64,000 bases of DNA from an uncultured Bacteroidia bacterium (GTDB lineage Bacteria > Bacteroidota > Bacteroidia > Bacteroidales > UBA932), in contig CADCJX010000010.1 of the NCBI GenBank assembly GCA_902801885.1, positions 37,588-101,587 on the forward strand, in the 5' to 3' direction. This document shows, piece after piece, positions 51,608-60,363 of the stretch. The stretch's first letter is position 1. The number at the start of each line of letters is the position of its first letter. The translations under genes were made by a program, and so were the position numbers. Below the pieces are notes generated by a model. It was not told where the DNA came from, did no database searches, and was given only the letters and a program-made list of their open reading frames with translations.

Positions 51608-54600
51608 ATGACCAGGTTTCCTTTCATCGCCGCAGTCTTCCTGTTTTTGAGCACCGGGCTTCATGCACAGTCCGGAGACCTCGCTTCTGTATTCAAGGAT
51701 CCTCCGCAGGAAGCCAGGCCGCAGGTATGGTGGCACTGGATGGATGGGAACGTTTCCAAGGAAGGAATACGCAAAGATCTGGAATGGATGAAACGCTCCG
51801 GAATAGGAGGTTTCCACCAATTCGATGCCGGAGGGATCAATATGCCCCGGGCGGCGAAGGTAAAGCTCCCATATCTGTCTGAAGGATGGCAGGATGCATT
51901 CCGCTATGCCCTTGATCTTGCTGATTCGATGGGCCTTGAGGCCACCATAGCCAGTGCTCCCGGTTGGAGTTCGACAGGTGGTACATGGGTTGAACCTAAG
52001 GATGCCGTCAAGAAGCTGGAATGGAGGACCGCTGACGTGGATGGCGGTGATGTGAATGTCAAACTACCTGACCTCTACACAGTCACAGGACCTTATCAGG
52101 ATTTCTTCCAGGGTAACGACAGGGTAGAGATACAGCCTTACGGTGAAGACCTTTACGTCCTGGCTTTAAGGCGTTCTTCCAGCGATCTCTCGATGAAAGA
52201 GATGGGTGCCCTCACTTCAGTATCGGACAGCCTTATAACCGTCACCTTCCCGAGGCCCCGGAGGATTCGTTCTTTTACCCTCAAGTCGCAGGCGATGGGC
52301 GGCCGTCCCAGGCAAGGAGAGGCAGAATGCAAGAATATTCTTGAATACAGCAAAGACGGCCGTACCTGGAAAACAGCCTGCAGGATTCTCCCGGCAAGGA
52401 TTCCTTACACCACAGAGGATATCCATCCGGTAAAGGCCCGTTATTTCAGGGTAAGGGGAGAGAAACTCGAAGGGCTTGAGCTCCACACTGTCTGCAGGGT
52501 CAATCATTCAGAGGAACTCGGAGGATTCAGCAACAATTTTGACTTCAACCGTTTCCACACCCCGAAGTGCAAGGCTCCACGGGAAGTGATAGATCTGACC
52601 GGGAAAATGGCGCCGGACGGAACGTTGGCATGTTCGCTTCCTAAAGGTCGTTGGAGAATCTACAGGTTCGGATGGTCGATAACCGGGAAGGTCAATCATC
52701 CTGCTTCACCCGAAGCGACCGGACTGGAAGTCGACAAGCTTGACAAGGATGCCTGGATGAGGTATTTCCACCACTATCTGGACCTGTACAAGAATATGTC
52801 CGGTGGGATGCTGGGTGAAAAAGGAATCAGATATCTCCTGACAGACAGCTACGAAGCAGGATCTTTCACGTGGACTCCTTCTCTGCCTGAGGAATTCAAG
52901 GCCCGGCGTCACTATGAACTGCTGCCCTGGCTGCCTGTCCTTGCGGGGGAGGTAATAGGCAGTTCCGAGATGAGTGAAGCCTTCCTCTGGGATTGGCGGA
53001 AGACTCTCGGAGAGCTTTTCTGCGAAAACTACGAAAGGATAACCGACCTGGTTGCTGAATATGGTCTTGCGGGCAGTTATTGCGAAACTCATGAAGGGAG
53101 CAGGGCCTACGTAGGGGACGGAATGGACCCCAAGCTACATGCGACTATTCCGATGGCAGCGATCTGGATGGAAAACACACCGACAGGATCAAGCGTGCCT
53201 TCAGCCATTGCAGACATCCGTGAATCGGCATCTGCCGCCCATCTTACCGGCAAAAGAATAGTTGCGGCTGAATCCTTCTCCGTCAACGGGGACGAAGGCC
53301 GCGCTTACACTTATTGTCCGGAAAACATGAAGTACGTGGCCGACGTGGCCCTTTCCGCCGGGCTCAACCGATTCGTAATCCATGAAAGCGCTTCCCAGCC
53401 CAACGATGCCTACCTGCCGGGGCTTCAGCTTTTCCGTTACGGACAATGGTTCCACCGTAATGAAACATGGGGGGAGTACGCCAGGGTCTTTACGGACTAC
53501 CTGGCCAGGTCCTCCGCCATGCTTCAGCAAGGTTCTCCGGTTGCAGACATCCTGCTCTACTATGGCGAGGACAGCAACATCACGGCCCTCTACGGCGGAG
53601 ACACCTTCGATCTGCTGCCAGACGTGCCAGCCGGCTATGAATATGATTTCATAAACCCTACGGCTTTGCTTTCCTTGGAAGTGGACTCATCCATGCGGTA
53701 CAAGGTTCTCTGGCTGGATAAAAACTGTGAGACGATGTCTCTGGATGTCCTTCTAAAGATAAGGGATTTGTCCGATGCAGGAATAAGGATATGTGGGGAC
53801 GAGCCTGTCCGTTGTGCCGGCCTCAAGGCCGACCAGCGCATGTTCAGGCGTGTGGTCAGGGACATCTGGCACAGCGGTAGAGTCAATGTTTATGGCACTC
53901 TGGCTGAAGCCCTTGAAGGAATGGAACCGGACTGTCTCGCTTCTTTCGAAGGAGACGGCGCCGCTTCCACGACTGATTTCCGATATGTCCACAGGGTTCT
54001 TCATGATGGGGACCATGTCTATTGGATAAGGAATTTCTCCGGCTCAGATGTCTCGGCGCTGATAAGTTTCAGGGATCATTGTGCCAATGCTGCACTCTTC
54101 AATCCTGAAAACGGAAGCATAACCCCTCTGGCGACCTCAACTGACGGGATAAGGGCAACGATTAATATTCCCATGATTTCATCGGACGCTTTTTTCGTCG
54201 TCTTCTCTGACAAACCCTTCGTTGCCGGCAGTTCGGCAGGGGTCACCGGCCGGCCTGTTGGACTTGGAGGACGTGCCGATGAGGACATACTGCCACTGCG
54301 TCTGTCGAAACACTGGCGTGTCCGCTTTTCCCAGAAAGGAGGCGGGACGGCTGAAGAGACCTTCACGGACCTTCATTCGTGGACTGAGAGTCCTGATCCA
54401 GTCGTCAGGTATTTCTCCGGGACTGCTGTCTATTCAACTTCATTTGAGATTGACGGCGGGACTCTCGAGAAGTACTCCCGTCTGGCCCTTGACCTTGGCT
54501 CTGTCAAGAACATTGCAGAGGTGACCATCAACGGAAAGAATGTTGGAGTGCTGTGGAAGGCCCCTTTCATCACCGATGACATCAAGCCTCTGCTCCACAT

Positions 54601-54784
54601 CGGTGCCAACTCTATTGAGATTAAAGTCACCAATCTTTGGCGGAACCGGATGATCGGGGATGTCCAGCCTGGGGAGAAACATCCAGTGACCGCTATTCGG
54701 CGGTTCTACAAAGCCGGCGATCCGCTCCTTCCTTCCGGCCTTCTAGGCCCTGTTGGGATTATTGGCCAGGCTTGCGCTCCATGA
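51608..54784 (+). CDS. glycoside hydrolase family 106 alpha-L-rhamnosidase
   Basis: This 1058-residue exported enzyme removes terminal alpha-L-rhamnose from glycans such as pectin side chains or flavonoid glycosides. A signal peptide (1-20) is followed by the GH106 N-terminal signature PQVWWHWMDGNVSKEGIRKD and GIGGFHQFDAGG. The large catalytic region includes YLLTDSYEAG and AESFSVNGDEGRAYTYCPEN, and the C-terminal beta-sandwich (about 930-1050) has VTINGKNVGVLWKAPF. The length is typical. The last 26 bases overlap the end of tamB on the other strand. rhaB and rhaA, about 15 kb away, could use the product. Confidence 0.9.
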   Translation: MTRFPFIAAVFLFLSTGLHAQSGDLASVFKDPPQEARPQVWWHWMDGNVSKEGIRKDLEWMKRSGIGGFHQFDAGGINMPRAAKVKLPYLSEGWQDAFRYALDLADSMGLEATIASAPGWSSTGGTWVEPKDAVKKLEWRTADVDGGDVNVKLPDLYTVTGPYQDFFQGNDRVEIQPYGEDLYVLALRRSSSDLSMKEMGALTSVSDSLITVTFPRPRRIRSFTLKSQAMGGRPRQGEAECKNILEYSKDGRTWKTACRILPARIPYTTEDIHPVKARYFRVRGEKLEGLELHTVCRVNHSEELGGFSNNFDFNRFHTPKCKAPREVIDLTGKMAPDGTLACSLPKGRWRIYRFGWSITGKVNHPASPEATGLEVDKLDKDAWMRYFHHYLDLYKNMSGGMLGEKGIRYLLTDSYEAGSFTWTPSLPEEFKARRHYELLPWLPVLAGEVIGSSEMSEAFLWDWRKTLGELFCENYERITDLVAEYGLAGSYCETHEGSRAYVGDGMDPKLHATIPMAAIWMENTPTGSSVPSAIADIRESASAAHLTGKRIVAAESFSVNGDEGRAYTYCPENMKYVADVALSAGLNRFVIHESASQPNDAYLPGLQLFRYGQWFHRNETWGEYARVFTDYLARSSAMLQQGSPVADILLYYGEDSNITALYGGDTFDLLPDVPAGYEYDFINPTALLSLEVDSSMRYKVLWLDKNCETMSLDVLLKIRDLSDAGIRICGDEPVRCAGLKADQRMFRRVVRDIWHSGRVNVYGTLAEALEGMEPDCLASFEGDGAASTTDFRYVHRVLHDGDHVYWIRNFSGSDVSALISFRDHCANAALFNPENGSITPLATSTDGIRATINIPMISSDAFFVVFSDKPFVAGSSAGVTGRPVGLGGRADEDILPLRLSKHWRVRFSQKGGGTAEETFTDLHSWTESPDPVVRYFSGTAVYSTSFEIDGGTLEKYSRLALDLGSVKNIAEVTINGKNVGVLWKAPFITDDIKPLLHIGANSIEIKVTNLWRNRMIGDVQPGEKHPVTAIRRFYKAGDPLLPSGLLGPVGIIGQACAP

Positions 54785-57700
54785 TGTCCATGTGATGGAT
54801 CTTCTGCACCGGAGCTACCGGACGGTTCATCATTTCCTCCCTCTTCTTCCTGGTCATGAATAGACTCCTGAAGAATTCCTTGAAAGTGTTGAACTCTCTC
54901 TGGTAGGTTACACCCACTCCGTTCCTCTGGGTATTGTCCAGATAAGTGGTGTAGTCGTCAGCGGAGTGTGAGAACAGGTTGAGCCTGACCTGCCCGGGCT
55001 TGTCCAGCTTGATTTCGATGTCGAGGTCTCCGACGACGTCGGCTCCGGCAGAATAGCGGTTGTCCCTGTTTCCGACATTGCCGTTAACGATTACCCTGTT
55101 GTTGAACAACTGGGTCGACACGGCTACGTCAAAGATGTTCGTGCCGCTGTCGTTGGACTGGTAGTTCAAGCCGAAGTCAAGCGGGATGTCCAGTTTCTGC
55201 AGTATGTTGTTCAGCTGTCCTGCCATGATTTCAGCCAGGTTGGAATAGAGGACGTTGGAGTTGTTGACGACTCCCGACTGCTCATCTGGCAGGAATCCAC
55301 CTGAAATCAGCAAGGCTATGAACTGCCTCTGTACCTTGTCCTCGGTGTTCAGGGCGCTTTCCACCTTCGATTTGGTGGTAGGGTCGAGGTCGGGGACATC
55401 GATCGAGAAACTCAGCTGTGGTTCCCTCAGCTTTCCGGATATTCCTATGCCGCAATTGACGGTCCTTCTGGCGGAGACAGCCGACGTGTCGGCGATAAGG
55501 GTCGCAACCGAGGCTTTGGTCGAGTAGATTCCGTCAATGTCGAGATCGCTGTCCATGATGTCTCCGTTGAAACGCACGGAACTGCCGTTGGACAAGTTGA
55601 AATCCCTCTTTGCAATGTCCATTGCGTTGAAATGGAAGTTTCCTGAATTGAGGGTGTAGTCTCCGTTAATGGTGAAGAGGTCCGAGCCGGGCCTGACCAC
55701 TATGTCTATCGTTCCTTGCCCCCTGCCTGAAAGGACATTGCCGGCGGTACGGTCTATCTCCACGTATGCCTCAGTGTTCTGGTTGGCGGCGACACGCAGT
55801 TTGAGACCGAAGTCCTGGTCCTTCTTGCTCTCGGTGACCAGCCTGTTCATCATCACGTCGTAGGGATCCACGTAGACTTCCTTGTAGGCCTCCTTGAACG
55901 TCAGAAGGTTGCTGCTGCCCTGGCTTGAAGCGTTGTCTATCGGGATGTGGATCGATCCGTTCTTAGCTGTCCTGGCATTGATGTCGAGCTGGATAGCATT
56001 GAAAGGTCCGGTGATCTTGACGTCTCCTGTGGCGAATACGTTACCATAGAATGCCTGGCCGGATTTCTCGTCCATGTTGATGGCTTCCATCCTGTCCATG
56101 GAGATCTTCGTGTCCATGTGGATATCCTTGAGATGGTTGAATAGGATACCTCCGGTGAGGGTTCCCTTGCCGTCGTACCTGTCCTTGACTGCTATGTCAT
56201 TGAAGGTGACACCTGAATCGCTTACGTGGAAATCTCCTGTAGCATAATATGGTACATTCGTAAATCCTACCCTTAGCATCACGTTGTCGAATCTGGTCCC
56301 CTGGCCGGCCAGGGAGATCCTGTCGGTCGTCCCGGTGAGCCTGACCTTGCCGCTCATCTTGCCTCCCATCTCACTGAAGACAGACTTGAGGGCAGGGGAG
56401 AGGTAGCCGACTTCCATTCCGTCGAAGTCTGCAGTGATGTTGAGGTTCTTGTTCCTGGTGAAGTAGTCACCTCCTATGTTGAGCGTGGTTTTGCCCTCAA
56501 GTTCGTTTCGGGCGATCAGATGCAGTTTCCCGTCTTCATCCAGGGAACTGCCCAACCGGAGAAGTCCCACTTCGTTGCCTGCAACGCTGACTGAATCGCA
56601 GACCATGCTCAGCATGAGTCCAGCATTGTCCTTCCATGGAGATGTGATCCATGCATGGCCTGTCGCGTGCCCTGCTATTCCATATTCATCGCCTACGAAC
56701 CTGTTGGCAAGCCCGAGGTTGAACTTGACGAGTTCGACGTTCAGGGTGTCGTTGGCTGTTGTCGAGAATCCTCCGTCGAGCCGGAGCGACTGACCGTTGG
56801 AGGCTGCGACCAGGTTGTCTACATTTATGTCCTTGCCGGACACTTCGATCGAGGTAGGAGTAATCGTCCACTCCTGGTCATTGAAGACTATGCTTGAGGG
56901 AAGGGTCTTGCCATGGATGAGGAGCACACCATCGGGTCCGCGTTCGAATTCGCCGGAGAGGAAGACCTGCCCTTTGTCCGTGACTTCAGTAAGGTTGTCA
57001 TAGGTATATCCAAGCCCTACGTGGTTATCACTGGCGAAGAAATTGATGTTGTCGTTCTTAAGGATCATCCCAGCGGCGGCCAGTTCGGTTCCGGTAATGG
57101 CTCCGTTGAGGCTTCCGTCCTTATTGTCGAAGGCGAGGTCCAGGTTCCTGATGTAGTTCTTCTTCATCGCGATCCTGGGGGACTTTACAGTAGCTTTTAC
57201 ATCTCCTTTCCCGGACACAGAGAGCCTTATCCTTGTGCTGTCTGCTATATAGAATCCAGGCATGGCGAATGACAGTACGTCCCTGGCGTCGTGGATGTTC
57301 AACGAGACATCATAATTGTCACCTTTCCACCTGTTAGTGGTGTCCTTGCAGACAACCGGCAATTCCCTCTGAATGGTCAGTTCCTTGAGATCCTTCAGGA
57401 TGTTGGTGAAAGGTTTGGAGCCCACGAATGATCCGTCTGCGAAACTGGAATTCAGGTTGATGCGGTGGACATTGTCGTTGGAGTGGGACTTGATCCTTAT
57501 GTCTCCGATGTCATTCGAGCCCTGGGAATTCTCGAGGTTGAGATCCAGGATGTCCAGGTCTCCGATTATGTCTCCGCTGTTGATGGTCATGTAGTTGGCA
57601 TTGATCCTGCCCGCCACCTTTGAGACCCCGCGCTTGTCCAGGCCCAAAGCGTTGAGGTCGGCATAGCCTACATTGGCATAGAACTTATACAGCCCGTTCC

Positions 57701-59255
57701 GGGTCTGGTCGGATAGGGTGAATATTCCCTGGAACAGTAGGTTCAAGTTGGGGTCGTTGCAGACAAGCCTGCCGTCAAAGGCCTTGTCCGTATAGATTCC
57801 GGTCGCCACGATGTTCGAATAGTCGTAATCCAGGGCGTGGAGCTTGTCGATGAACAGGGTGTCTATCTTGATGCGGGTTCCACCCTTCCCGATCGAAGCG
57901 TCCAGGATGCCTCTGAGAGTGGTTTCTCCTAGCTTGTCGATCCCAGTAAGCTTGCCGAGGTCAAGCTTGTCTGTTTTGATGCTTCCGGAGAATCTCCTGC
58001 TGCCTCCGTTCTTGATCAGGTCTTTCGTGCTGATGTCGGCTTTGACTGAACCGGAGGCTTTGCTGTCCAGCACACCGTTTATGAACAGGTCATTGAGACG
58101 GCCCTTTACCTTGCCATCGAAACCAAGAACCTCTCCTGGGGCGTATTTGGAAAGGTCTAATTTTGCGGAAGGGGCGAAGCCTTTGATGAATTTCCCGAGC
58201 CCGTCAGCTGTGAATGAAAGGTCTTCGGCATTGAAATCAAAGACAGTGGCCTCTATGTCAGGAAGCCCGCTAATCCTGCCTTCCGCCTTTCCTGACACTC
58301 CGCTTACGGTTTCCCTGAACTCGAACCTGTTGATGCCAAGGTCGCTCACTGGACCTTCGACATCGGCACGCGGTACGTTCAGGCTTATTCCCATGTCTTT
58401 CAATGCAGGAGCGAAATAGGAAAGGCTCTTGAAGTCAATCCGGCTGTTCCGGATGTCTCCTGCAAGACGAACTTCTTCGATGAAATTGCTGAACGACTTG
58501 ATGTTATCATAGGTCATCGAGAACTCGTCCATCTTTATGTCTGACCAACTGTCCACAAGGTGCAAGTCTTCGATCAAGGTCTGCCCATGCCCGACTTTGG
58601 TCCTGCCGGAAATCGATTCTATCCGGTAGCCGCTCTTTTCCGTCGCTTTCAGGTTCTCCACCGTGCCTTTCATGTAGCCTCCTGCGAGGCTCAGGTCATG
58701 GGCGTCGAGTTCGTCCACCATGACGTCCATGTCCGACCAGGAGATTCCATATTCATTGGGTAGATTGCCTTCCTTCAGGTTGACCATCCTGAACCTGAAC
58801 CCGTCGACCCTTACCTTCCTGGCATCGAACAGGTTCCCCATTTCTTTCCTGACGGTGCTGTCCTTCTGTCTTGTCCCGAAGAAGCGGGTTATATTGTTGC
58901 CCAGAGAGTCTATGACAAGCGTGAACGACCCGTCATCCACTTCGACCCTTCCCAGATGCAGCCCTTCCTTCTTCAGGAGGCCCTTGAGGGAGAAAGTAGC
59001 GACTATCGAGCTGGCACTTGCCAGAGTGTCATCCTCGCCGATCAGGCTGAGGTCTTTGACGACCAGGGCATTGAAGGGTTTGAGATGGATCTTGGAGAAC
59101 TCGATACGGCCATTGAACCTATCCTCGAGCGAGTTGGTTACCTTCTTGGCTATGAATGTCTGCACTCCTGGGAGCTGGATCAGCAACCATGCGGCGAACA
59201 GCAGGATAGCCATTGCCACGATTATTGTCCAGAATATCTTGAGTGCCTTTTTCAC
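54759..59255 (-). CDS. tamB: TamB-like translocation and assembly module protein
   Basis: This 1498-residue envelope protein spans the periplasm and is thought to help insert outer membrane proteins or carry phospholipids. It has an N-terminal membrane anchor (about 9-30, FWTIIVAMAILLFAAWLLI), an AsmA-like start, a very long run of beta-strand repeats, and the C-terminal TamB (DUF490) domain with LRLNLFSHS-type strands (QVRLNLFSHSADDY) and FNTFKEFFRSLF. The length is normal for Bacteroidetes TamB. Its promoter region is shared with tsaD. No tamA/bamA-type gene is adjacent. Confidence 0.9.
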   Translation of the reverse strand: MKKALKIFWTIIVAMAILLFAAWLLIQLPGVQTFIAKKVTNSLEDRFNGRIEFSKIHLKPFNALVVKDLSLIGEDDTLASASSIVATFSLKGLLKKEGLHLGRVEVDDGSFTLVIDSLGNNITRFFGTRQKDSTVRKEMGNLFDARKVRVDGFRFRMVNLKEGNLPNEYGISWSDMDVMVDELDAHDLSLAGGYMKGTVENLKATEKSGYRIESISGRTKVGHGQTLIEDLHLVDSWSDIKMDEFSMTYDNIKSFSNFIEEVRLAGDIRNSRIDFKSLSYFAPALKDMGISLNVPRADVEGPVSDLGINRFEFRETVSGVSGKAEGRISGLPDIEATVFDFNAEDLSFTADGLGKFIKGFAPSAKLDLSKYAPGEVLGFDGKVKGRLNDLFINGVLDSKASGSVKADISTKDLIKNGGSRRFSGSIKTDKLDLGKLTGIDKLGETTLRGILDASIGKGGTRIKIDTLFIDKLHALDYDYSNIVATGIYTDKAFDGRLVCNDPNLNLLFQGIFTLSDQTRNGLYKFYANVGYADLNALGLDKRGVSKVAGRINANYMTINSGDIIGDLDILDLNLENSQGSNDIGDIRIKSHSNDNVHRINLNSSFADGSFVGSKPFTNILKDLKELTIQRELPVVCKDTTNRWKGDNYDVSLNIHDARDVLSFAMPGFYIADSTRIRLSVSGKGDVKATVKSPRIAMKKNYIRNLDLAFDNKDGSLNGAITGTELAAAGMILKNDNINFFASDNHVGLGYTYDNLTEVTDKGQVFLSGEFERGPDGVLLIHGKTLPSSIVFNDQEWTITPTSIEVSGKDINVDNLVAASNGQSLRLDGGFSTTANDTLNVELVKFNLGLANRFVGDEYGIAGHATGHAWITSPWKDNAGLMLSMVCDSVSVAGNEVGLLRLGSSLDEDGKLHLIARNELEGKTTLNIGGDYFTRNKNLNITADFDGMEVGYLSPALKSVFSEMGGKMSGKVRLTGTTDRISLAGQGTRFDNVMLRVGFTNVPYYATGDFHVSDSGVTFNDIAVKDRYDGKGTLTGGILFNHLKDIHMDTKISMDRMEAINMDEKSGQAFYGNVFATGDVKITGPFNAIQLDINARTAKNGSIHIPIDNASSQGSSNLLTFKEAYKEVYVDPYDVMMNRLVTESKKDQDFGLKLRVAANQNTEAYVEIDRTAGNVLSGRGQGTIDIVVRPGSDLFTINGDYTLNSGNFHFNAMDIAKRDFNLSNGSSVRFNGDIMDSDLDIDGIYSTKASVATLIADTSAVSARRTVNCGIGISGKLREPQLSFSIDVPDLDPTTKSKVESALNTEDKVQRQFIALLISGGFLPDEQSGVVNNSNVLYSNLAEIMAGQLNNILQKLDIPLDFGLNYQSNDSGTNIFDVAVSTQLFNNRVIVNGNVGNRDNRYSAGADVVGDLDIEIKLDKPGQVRLNLFSHSADDYTTYLDNTQRNGVGVTYQREFNTFKEFFRSLFMTRKKREEMMNRPVAPVQKIHHMDIMERKPGQ

Positions 59256-59261
59256 AATCTA

Positions 59262-59269
59262 CAAATATA
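59262..59269 (-). promoter_or_regulatory. candidate promoter (-7 box) of tamB
   Basis: The minus strand reads TATATTTG, exactly the consensus, but it ends only 6 bases before the tamB ATG, so transcription would begin at or close to the start codon. The divergent tsaD box is 24 bases away. Confidence 0.4.
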
Positions 59270-59293
59270 CCAAATAACTTTAAAAACTTTGAT

Positions 59294-59301
59294 TAACTTT
59301 G
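59294..59301 (+). promoter_or_regulatory. candidate promoter (-7 box) of tsaD
   Basis: TAACTTTG matches TAnnTTTG, 28 bases upstream of the tsaD ATG. The -33 side is A/T-rich with no clear TTTG at the right distance. Confidence 0.5.
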
Positions 59302-59329
59302 CAACTGCTTAAAAAAGTCTTTGAATATC

Positions 59330-60352
59330 ATGGCGGATTATATCCTCGGAATCGAATCGAGCTGCGACGACACCTCGGCTGCAGTACTTAGGGACGGATT
59401 CCTGCTCTCAAACGTTATCGCGAGCCAGCAGGTGCACAAGGATTTCGGAGGAGTCGTCCCCGAACTGGCATCGAGGGCCCATGAACAGAACATCGTCCCT
59501 GTCGTCAGCCAGGCCTTGGACAAGGCCGGCATCAAGGCATCGGATCTTACTGCGATAGCATTCACCCGTGGTCCGGGACTTCTTGGATCCCTTCTTGTCG
59601 GTACCTCCTTCGCAAAAGCCATGGGTATAGCACTCGATATCCCGATAATCATGGTCAACCACCTTCAGGGACACATCCTCGCAGGATTCGTGGACCAGGA
59701 AGGAAAGGAGAACCACCATCCGGCCTTCCCTTATCTCTGCCTCCTTGTCTCAGGAGGCAACTCCCAGATCGTAAGGGTCGACAGCCCTCTTGAATATACC
59801 ATCCTCGGCCAGACAATAGATGATGCCGTGGGTGAAGCTTTCGACAAATGTTCAAAGATGATGGGCCTCGGCTATCCCGGCGGCCCGGTCATCGACCGCC
59901 TCGCCAAAGAGGGAGATCCGAAGCGCTTCCAGTTTGCAAAACCGCATATCCCCGGCCTGGACTACAGTTTCAGCGGAGTCAAGACCTCGCTACTCTATTT
60001 TGTCAGGGATGAGATTGCGAAGGATCCGGATTTCATTGAGAAGAACAAGGAGGACCTTTGTGCAAGTTTCCAGAAGGTCCTCATAGACATCCTCATGGAC
60101 AAATTGATCAAGGCTGCAAGGCAGACCGGTATCAAGGAAGTTACGATAGGCGGCGGAGTCTCAGCCAACAGCGGACTGCGCGCCAGGGTAGAAGCTGAAG
60201 GAAAGAAGAGAGGCTGGAACACCTACCTGCCGGAGTTCAAGTTCACCACTGACAACGCTGCCATGATCGCAGTCGCAGGCTGGTTCCGTTACAAGGCGGG
60301 GGAGAGAACTCCGCTCGATGTTGCTCCTGTGTCACGAATTGCTGATTATTAA
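59330..60352 (+). CDS. tsaD: tRNA N6-adenosine threonylcarbamoyltransferase TsaD
   Basis: This 340-residue protein transfers threonylcarbamoyl to A37 of tRNAs that read ANN codons. The Kae1 start ILGIESSCDDTSAAVL is present, as are the metal histidines in NHLQGH (His111, His115), FTRGPGLLGSLLVG, and the C-terminal GGGVSANSGLRARVE and DNAAMIAVAG. The length is normal. I chose MADYILG; another ATG three codons earlier is possible. tsaB, tsaC and tsaE are not in the window. The FAD oxidoreductase follows after 11 bases. Confidence 0.96.
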   Translation: MADYILGIESSCDDTSAAVLRDGFLLSNVIASQQVHKDFGGVVPELASRAHEQNIVPVVSQALDKAGIKASDLTAIAFTRGPGLLGSLLVGTSFAKAMGIALDIPIIMVNHLQGHILAGFVDQEGKENHHPAFPYLCLLVSGGNSQIVRVDSPLEYTILGQTIDDAVGEAFDKCSKMMGLGYPGGPVIDRLAKEGDPKRFQFAKPHIPGLDYSFSGVKTSLLYFVRDEIAKDPDFIEKNKEDLCASFQKVLIDILMDKLIKAARQTGIKEVTIGGGVSANSGLRARVEAEGKKRGWNTYLPEFKFTTDNAAMIAVAGWFRYKAGERTPLDVAPVSRIADY

Positions 60353-60363
60353 TTGTTTATAAC

